Below are positions 12,489 to 16,957 of a stretch of 16,957 bases of DNA, piece by piece; positions within the stretch are counted from its first letter, which is position 1; each line of letters begins with the position of its first letter. A model generated the notes under the pieces. It worked only from the letters and a program-made list of their open reading frames with translations, made no database searches and had not been told where the DNA came from. This DNA comes from a bacterium. Its GTDB lineage: Bacteria > Patescibacteriota > Minisyncoccia > Minisyncoccales > PWPS01. Location: contig JAGYLR010000011.1 in the NCBI GenBank assembly GCA_018400895.1, positions 1-16,957 on the forward strand, written 5' to 3'. The translations under genes were made by a program, and so were the position numbers.

Positions 12489-13079
12489 TTATTTATTTGA
12501 TTTCTGCTCTATTACCTTATCAATCACTCCATATTTTTTTGCTTCTTGAGAAGTCATATAAAAATCTCTATCAGTGTCTTTCTTAATTTTAGCTATTGGG
12601 TTTTTTGTGTGTTTGGCTATTATCTCGTTTAATCTCTCTCTTATTTTCAATATCTGTTTTGCTGTAATTTCTATTTCTGTTGCTTGTCCACGTGCTCCCC
12701 CCATTACTTGATGCATAAGAACCTCTGAGTTAGGAAGAGCAAATCTCTTTCCATTAGCACCAGAAGCAAGTAGCACTGCTCCCATTGACCCTGCCATACC
12801 AACACAAACTGTTGATACATCACAACTAACATACTGCATTGTGTCATAAATAGCCATACCAGCAGTAACCGATCCTCCAGGAGTGTTTATATAAAGCTGT
12901 ATATCTTTTTGTGCATTTTGGCTGGCCAAAAAAAGCATCTGGGCAATTATTGAATTAGCAACATTATCATCTATTGGCCCTCCTAAAAATATAATACGCT
13001 CTTTTAAGAGACGAGAATATATATCATAAGCCCTCTCTCCATGTTGTGTTTTTTCTACAACTGTTGGAATTAAATTCAT
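12489..13079 (-). CDS. clpP: ATP-dependent Clp protease proteolytic subunit
   Basis: ClpP forms the barrel-shaped serine protease that degrades substrates fed by Clp ATPases. The 196-aa protein has the catalytic triad Ser98 (in GMAGSMGAVLLASG, where most families read AASMGA), His123 (LMHQVMGGARG) and Asp172 (DTDRDFYM). It begins NLIPTVVEKTQHGERAYDIYSRLL, the standard N-terminal loop and handle start, with almost no propeptide. The ATG overlaps the nusA stop by 4 nt (ATGA), so it should be expressed with nusA from the promoter at 14254-14282. No clpX is adjacent. That pairing with nusA is unlike the usual tig-clpP-clpX order. Confidence 0.96.
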   Translation of the reverse strand: MNLIPTVVEKTQHGERAYDIYSRLLKERIIFLGGPIDDNVANSIIAQMLFLASQNAQKDIQLYINTPGGSVTAGMAIYDTMQYVSCDVSTVCVGMAGSMGAVLLASGANGKRFALPNSEVLMHQVMGGARGQATEIEITAKQILKIRERLNEIIAKHTKNPIAKIKKDTDRDFYMTSQEAKKYGVIDKVIEQKSNK

Positions 13080-14191
13080 AGTTCTTGTTCATTATTTTTT
13101 AAAGGAATAACATCTATCTTCCATCCAGTTAGTTTCGCTGCTAAACGAACATTCTGCCCTTCTTTACCTATAGCAAGTGATAACTGATCTTCGGGAACTG
13201 TTACAATAGCGGTGTCATTGTTCTTAATTTCAATATCATAAATTTTTGCTGGTGATAAGGCATTCCTAATAAAATCTTCAGGATCTTCAGAATACTCTAC
13301 TATATCTATCTTCTCTCCTCCAAGCTCTGATATTATCGCGCCAACTCTAGTTCCACGCTGACCTACTGCAGTACCAACTGGGTCAATTCCTTCTTCTTCA
13401 GAATAAACAGCTATTTTAGTTCTTGATCCTGCTTCTCTTGCAATAACTTTTATCTCTACTGATCCAGCAGCTATCTCAGGAATTTCAAGTTCAAACATTT
13501 TTGAAACTAGTTTTGGAAATGCACGAGACAGAAGTATTACTGGACCTTTGGAAGTGTCTTCTACACTTATAAGATAGACTTTATATCTTTGTCCAGGACG
13601 ATAATTTTCGCCAGGAATCTGTTCTTCTTTTGGTAAAACTCCAAGCACCTTACCTATGTCCATAAGAATATTTTTACCTTCCATTCTTTGGACAACCCCT
13701 GAAACAACTTCTCCTTCTTTATCTTTATAATCAGTAAATATCATGTCTCTCTCTGTCTCTTTTACTTTCTGTAAAATAACCTGCTTTGCTGTTTGAGCAG
13801 CAATTCTTCCAAAATCTTGTTCTTTTTCCAAAAGTGTTTCTAACTCTTCTCCTGTGTTTATGTCTGGATTAATTTTCTTTGCTTCTTCTAATGTAATATG
13901 ACGTTTAGGATTATATCTTACCTTTCCGTCTTCTCTTTCTTCTTCATCATCATCTTCTCTTTCTTCTTCAAATACAACATTGCTTTCGTCAACTACCATT
14001 TTAACTAACCAAAAATCAACATCCCCTGATTTAGGATTTATCTTTGCCTTTATTACTTCTCCTTTTTCTCTATACTCTTTTTTATAAGCAGTAGCTACAG
14101 CTTGCTCAATTATATCAACAACCTTATGTTCCGGTATATCTTTCTCTCCAGCAATTTGAGAAACTGCCGATGTAAAAGCTTTTATATCCAT
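13076..14191 (-). CDS. nusA: Transcription termination/antitermination factor NusA
   Basis: NusA binds RNA polymerase and nascent RNA and modulates pausing, termination and antitermination. The 371-aa protein has the polymerase-binding N-terminal domain (1-150), an S1 domain (about 158-225, 'GEVVSGVVQRMEGKNILMDIG') and two KH domains with DPVGTAVGQRGTRVGAI and AIGKEGQNVRLAAKLTGW. It lacks the C-terminal acidic repeats of E. coli NusA, as in many bacteria. An acidic insert (FEEEREDDDEEERED, about 74-88) lies inside the N-terminal domain and is longer than I expect. Usual partners (rimP, infB) are absent, and clpP follows instead. The leader carries a small hairpin. Confidence 0.95.
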   Translation of the reverse strand: MDIKAFTSAVSQIAGEKDIPEHKVVDIIEQAVATAYKKEYREKGEVIKAKINPKSGDVDFWLVKMVVDESNVVFEEEREDDDEEEREDGKVRYNPKRHITLEEAKKINPDINTGEELETLLEKEQDFGRIAAQTAKQVILQKVKETERDMIFTDYKDKEGEVVSGVVQRMEGKNILMDIGKVLGVLPKEEQIPGENYRPGQRYKVYLISVEDTSKGPVILLSRAFPKLVSKMFELEIPEIAAGSVEIKVIAREAGSRTKIAVYSEEEGIDPVGTAVGQRGTRVGAIISELGGEKIDIVEYSEDPEDFIRNALSPAKIYDIEIKNNDTAIVTVPEDQLSLAIGKEGQNVRLAAKLTGWKIDVIPLKNNEQEL

Positions 14192-14202
14192 TTTAAAAAT
14201 AA

Positions 14203-14222
14203 TGTCCGATTTCTAACGGACA
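14203..14222 (-). promoter_or_regulatory. Hairpin in the nusA leader
   Basis: TGTCCG (14203-14208) and CGGACA (14217-14222) form a 6-bp stem with an 8-nt loop, 11 nt upstream of the nusA ATG in a leader of about 56 nt. It could affect initiation or NusA autoregulation. There is no U-tract, so it is not a terminator. Confidence 0.45.
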
Positions 14223-14253
14223 AATTAACAAATAATATTCAATCTACAGTACA

Positions 14254-14282
14254 ATGATATAGCAATCATTATTGTTTGTCAA
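14254..14282 (-). promoter_or_regulatory. Strong promoter of nusA-clpP
   Basis: A perfect TTGACA (14282-14277) and TATCAT (14259-14254, 5 of 6) are separated by 17 nt. The predicted start is near 14247. The -35 box is only 8 nt from the -35 box of the divergent plus-strand promoter. Confidence 0.8.
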
Positions 14283-14290
14283 ATCTTTTT

Positions 14291-14320
14291 TTGACAGAAT
14301 AAGCTTTTTTAAACTAATAT
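14291..14320 (+). promoter_or_regulatory. Promoter giving a near-leaderless MBL-fold mRNA
   Basis: A perfect TTGACA (14291-14296) and TAATAT (14315-14320) are 18 nt apart. The -10 box ends 6 nt before the ATG at 14327, so the mRNA would begin at or within a base or two of the start codon. Confidence 0.6.
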
Positions 14321-14326
14321 AAAGTT

Positions 14327-15097
14327 ATGGAAATAAAGTTTTTAGGAAACGCAACTATTGTTTTTAGTTGCCAAAATGATTCAATTTTATTTGATCCGTT
14401 TTTCCCTTTAAATAAGCTTCTTCCTTCTTCTTCGCCAAAAGAATTATCAGAAGAAGGAGATATTTTTATAACCCACGGACATTTTGATCATCTAATGCAC
14501 GTTGCTGACGTTCTTTTGTACGGAGAAAAAAAAGTTTACTGTTCTAAGGGTGCAGCAAAGACACTTTTAAGGGAAGGTGTAAATGAAGAAAAGATAGAGG
14601 TAATAAAGTCAGGAGATGTAATAAAAAAAGGATCGCTAAAAGTAACTGTTTTAAAATCTGAACACATTCTTTTTGACATACCAACAATACTAAAATCACT
14701 TTTTAGCAATTACACAATAAAACATTTTAACAATCTTATAAAAATAATAAAACTTTCTTTTCATTATAGAAAAGGTGAAGTTTTTGCCTTTTTAATAGAG
14801 GCTGAAAACAAAAAAGTTCTTCATTTTGGTAGTTTAAATTTAAGTGAAGAACAAAAATATCCTAAAAATGTTGATCTTCTTACACTTCCTTATCAAGGAC
14901 GTAGTGACTTATCAACTTATGCTGTATCTTTTATTGATTTTCTTTCTCCAAAAAAAGTCTACATGCATCATTTTGATGACTCTTTCCCTCCTGTATCTGC
15001 ACCAATGAACATACTTCCTTTTATTAAAAATCTATCAAAAAGAGAAACAAAAATACCAGTAATAATACCAAAATACGGAGAATCAGTTACTTTTTAA
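14327..15097 (+). CDS. Metallo-beta-lactamase-fold hydrolase, function unknown
   Basis: This 256-aa protein has the MBL-fold opening (MEIKFLGNATIVFSCQNDSILFDPF) and the metal motif THGHFDHL (His50, His52, Asp54, His55). A third-strand His113 and a late His (YMHHFDDS, His214/His215) follow. Where the superfamily has the metal-bridging Asp ('GD'), it reads LHFGSL (165-170), so that ligand is Ser or missing. This may mean a single-metal or altered site. There is a helical insert of about 35 residues (118-150). It is a lone plus-strand gene divergent from nusA. Its 3' end overlaps tsaC by 15 nt. The substrate is unknown. Confidence 0.85.
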   Translation: MEIKFLGNATIVFSCQNDSILFDPFFPLNKLLPSSSPKELSEEGDIFITHGHFDHLMHVADVLLYGEKKVYCSKGAAKTLLREGVNEEKIEVIKSGDVIKKGSLKVTVLKSEHILFDIPTILKSLFSNYTIKHFNNLIKIIKLSFHYRKGEVFAFLIEAENKKVLHFGSLNLSEEQKYPKNVDLLTLPYQGRSDLSTYAVSFIDFLSPKKVYMHHFDDSFPPVSAPMNILPFIKNLSKRETKIPVIIPKYGESVTF

Positions 15098-15646
15098 TTT
15101 TCCTGAACCACTTCTTAGTACAACTATTTCACCTTTTTTAATAGCGACCAGTGTAGATGGGTCGTTTTCTTTTATATCCCCAGAAAGATAAAAATCAATA
15201 CTGCCTCCAAAATATTCTTTTGCCTCTTCTATAGAAGTAGCAGGAGGTAAATCTTCAGGATTTGCGCTAGGAGCTACTAACGGCCCACAAAGAGTAAGTA
15301 ATCTATGTAACTTTTTGTCATCAGGACAACGAAAAGCCAAACTTCCGGTACCTCTGTGAAGATAATGTAATTTTTTATTAGTGCAAGAGAAAACTATACT
15401 AAACTTTCCCGGCCACAATTGACTAACCATACTCTTCTCTGATAGAGACATTTTTACTCCAAAAAACTCTAAATCATCAATACTACTTATTAATATTATA
15501 GATGGTTTTTCTGTATCTCTTTTTTTAACAATATATAATCTCTCTATCGCCCTTTCATCAAAAGCAGAAGCAATCAATCCATAAATAGTATCTGTAGGAA
15601 TTACTCCTATCTTTCCTTCTTTTATCTTCTCAGCAATATCTTTCAT
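15083..15646 (-). CDS. tsaC: Threonylcarbamoyl-AMP synthase (TsaC/Sua5/YrdC)
   Basis: TsaC makes threonylcarbamoyl-AMP from threonine, bicarbonate and ATP, the first step of the t6A37 modification of ANN-decoding tRNAs. The 187-aa protein has GVIPTDTIYGLIA, the substrate-binding KKRDTEKP, LWPGKFSIVF, SLAFRCPDD and VAPSANPEDLPPATS. It lacks the extra C-terminal Sua5 domain, so it is the short TsaC type. I use the ATG at 15646, one base after the alr stop, although an in-frame TTG at 15655 would overlap alr by 8 nt. It is co-transcribed with alr and converges with the MBL-fold gene. Confidence 0.93.
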   Translation of the reverse strand: MKDIAEKIKEGKIGVIPTDTIYGLIASAFDERAIERLYIVKKRDTEKPSIILISSIDDLEFFGVKMSLSEKSMVSQLWPGKFSIVFSCTNKKLHYLHRGTGSLAFRCPDDKKLHRLLTLCGPLVAPSANPEDLPPATSIEEAKEYFGGSIDFYLSGDIKENDPSTLVAIKKGEIVVLRSGSGKLKSN

Positions 15647-15647
15647 T

Positions 15648-16778
15648 CTAAACAACTATTCTTTTTATTAAAGGGTTAATACAGGTAACAATTTCGTAGT
15701 TTATTGTGTCACTAAGTAGTGCTATCTGATCTGCAGAAATTTCTTTTTCTGCTGATTTCCCTATTATAACAACCTCATCTCCCACCTTTGTTCCAGGAAT
15801 ATCAGTAACATCAACACTTGTCATATCCATAGATATTCTTCCCAAAACTTTCGCTTCTTTACCATTAATTAAAACTCTTCCTATACTAGATAATAATCTT
15901 GGAAATCCGTGCCAGTAACCTATAGGTAAGACAGCAACAGTGGAGTCACGGTCTATTTTTTCTGTTAAGTCATATCCAATTTTACTTCCACAAGAAAGTT
16001 TTTTTATTTGCCCTACAACAGTTTTCCAAGTTAATACTGGTGTAAGATTTATCTTATCTTTAAAGGCCTCTTTTGTCTCTTTTGATGGCCACATTCCACA
16101 AAGACCAATTCCCACTCTTACCATATCAAAATGACTTTCTGGAAATATCACTGCTCCTGATGTTGCACCAGCATGCCTTATGATATTTTTAAATCCAAAT
16201 TGTTCAAGTATACTAAGTGCTTTTTTAAACTCTTCTATCTGCTTTAAAGTGGTTTTAGGAAATGCTGGATTTTTTGCTGAAGGAAAATGGGTATAAACTC
16301 CCTCAACTATTATATTAGGAGTTTCTTTTATTTTTTCTGCTACTTTAGGTATTTCAGAAATAAAAAATCCTTGTCTGTGCATACCTGTATCAACCTTAAT
16401 GTGAATTTTGATTTTTGCATTTATATTTTTTAGGTTTTCTAGCGCAGAAAAATCAGCAACTGTAAGTGATATATTTTTGCTAGATGCACTATCTAATTTA
16501 CTTTCTAGAGTGTGTCCTAATACAAGAATTGGTTTATTTATACCATCTTTTCTTATCTTCTCTGCCTCAACTATTGAATCAACTGCTATCCAATCAACAC
16601 CCATTTCATTTACTAAACTAGGAAAGCAACCTATGCCGTGTCCGTAAGCATTTGATTTAACAACAGACATTAATAAGCAATCTTTGTCAATTAGCTTTCT
16701 AAAAGTATCATAGTTATTTTTAACCGCAGATTTATTTATCTCTACCCATGTTCTTATGTTTGTTTTATTGTTTTCCAT
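15648..16778 (-). CDS. alr: Alanine racemase
   Basis: This PLP enzyme converts L-Ala to D-Ala for peptidoglycan, which fits the Mur ligase in the same window. The 376-aa protein carries the PLP lysine Lys41 in VVKSNAYGHG and the cofactor contact Arg221 (VRVGIGLCG). The second catalytic base is Tyr269 (GSKIGYDLT), and the RISMDM motif (314-319) is present. Length is standard. It begins 31 nt after tRNA-Ala on the same strand, and I see no promoter in that gap, so it is likely transcribed through the tRNA-Pro/tRNA-Ala pair. The next gene, tsaC, follows within 1 nt. No Shine-Dalgarno is present. Confidence 0.95.
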   Translation of the reverse strand: MENNKTNIRTWVEINKSAVKNNYDTFRKLIDKDCLLMSVVKSNAYGHGIGCFPSLVNEMGVDWIAVDSIVEAEKIRKDGINKPILVLGHTLESKLDSASSKNISLTVADFSALENLKNINAKIKIHIKVDTGMHRQGFFISEIPKVAEKIKETPNIIVEGVYTHFPSAKNPAFPKTTLKQIEEFKKALSILEQFGFKNIIRHAGATSGAVIFPESHFDMVRVGIGLCGMWPSKETKEAFKDKINLTPVLTWKTVVGQIKKLSCGSKIGYDLTEKIDRDSTVAVLPIGYWHGFPRLLSSIGRVLINGKEAKVLGRISMDMTSVDVTDIPGTKVGDEVVIIGKSAEKEISADQIALLSDTINYEIVTCINPLIKRIVV

Positions 16779-16808
16779 TTTTTAAATTAATTACCACTTC
16801 TAACGGGG

Positions 16809-16882
16809 TGGACCGAGCGGGAGTTGAACCCACGACCTCCGCAATGCGAATGCGGCGCTCTGGCCATCTGAGCTATCGGCCC
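16809..16882 (-). tRNA. tRNA-Ala(CGC)
   Basis: Acceptor GGGCCGA/TCGGTCC includes the G3-U70 wobble pair that defines alanine tRNAs. The anticodon stem is CCGCA/TGCGG with loop TTCGCAT (anticodon CGC at 16848-16846), and the T-loop is TTCAACT. A73 is followed by CCC, so no exact CCA is encoded. It is 6 nt after tRNA-Pro and just upstream of alr. Confidence 0.95.
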
Positions 16883-16888
16883 ATGATT

Positions 16889-16957
16889 TCGGGATACCCG
16901 GATTTGAACCGAGACTACAACCACCCGAGGGTTGCGTGCTACCATTACACCATACCC
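16889..16957 (-). tRNA. tRNA-Pro(CGG), cut by the window end
   Basis: The anticodon stem CAACC/GGTTG holds the loop CTCGGGT (anticodon CGG), with T-arm CTCGG TTCAAAT CCGGG, 3' acceptor strand TATCCCG and A73. The 5' acceptor strand begins ?-?-GGGTA, so the first two bases (expected CG) lie outside the window. The 3' 31 nt are nearly identical to the remnant at 10259-10289. Confidence 0.9.

Noticed and set aside
14277..14296. Palindromic operator TGTCAAA...TTTGACA between nusA and the MBL-fold gene
   Set aside because: The symmetry is explained by two back-to-back consensus -35 boxes, so no extra operator needs to be assumed.
1..16957. Recoded TGA (code 25, as in Gracilibacteria)
   Set aside because: TGA ends the Mur, fpg and PAS genes exactly at ATGA or short overlaps with the next gene, and no in-frame TGA interrupts conserved domains other than in the frameshifted receiver.

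Overview
The window is a 16.96 kb, AT-rich (roughly one-third GC) stretch of a bacterial chromosome. It most resembles a Candidate Phyla Radiation / Patescibacteria genome of the Parcubacteria kind. Reasons: compact house-keeping genes joined by 4-nt ATGA overlaps; almost no Shine-Dalgarno sequences before starts; a Mur ligase without the usual N-terminal domain; a long NIF3-like protein; cytosolic PAS kinases with CheY-type receivers that have a 'SN' switch motif; and intergenic DNA full of short AT-rich and GCAATGAC-type repeats. TGA serves as a normal stop, so the genetic code is standard. The taxonomic call is inference.

Layout. 1-2932 (minus) is a tightly packed operon: ruvA, a MurE-like ligase, a 54-aa basic protein and a NIF3-family protein. 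2933-3368 is a 436-bp repeat-filled spacer that carries the ruvA promoter, two GCAATGAC repeats, a 31-bp inverted repeat around one of them, tandem 7-mers and the rpsT promoter. rpsT (plus) converges on fpg-holA (minus), and its terminator lies inside the holA coding sequence. 5432-9156 (minus) is a signalling cluster: a V4R/TIGR02265-like protein, a free-standing PAS protein, a PAS-PAS histidine kinase, a receiver gene broken by two single-base frameshifts, and an intact CheY-like receiver. No DNA-binding output domain is present. A 5'-3' exonuclease gene lies upstream of it.

10168-10400 (plus) holds tRNA-Pro(TGG), a truncated tRNA-Pro remnant and tRNA-Gly(TCC), ending in a terminator. Next come a small zinc-ribbon gene (the only one with a strong Shine-Dalgarno) and a 140-bp spacer with three hairpins. 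rny (RNase Y) follows, then clpP-nusA with a strong promoter back-to-back with that of a metallo-beta-lactamase-fold gene. The end (minus) is tRNA-Pro(CGG), cut by the window edge, then tRNA-Ala(CGC), alr and tsaC.

How it fits together: most genes serve information processing (RuvA, S20, Pol III delta, Fpg, exonuclease, RNase Y, NusA, TsaC, tRNAs), cell wall synthesis (alanine racemase, Mur ligase) and proteolysis (ClpP). The signalling cluster is the accessory part. I found no transposase, prophage, CRISPR array or clear new defence system. The points most worth checking are the doubly frameshifted receiver, the tRNA-Pro remnant, the large inverted repeat, the two apparently leaderless genes and the hidden 54-aa gene.
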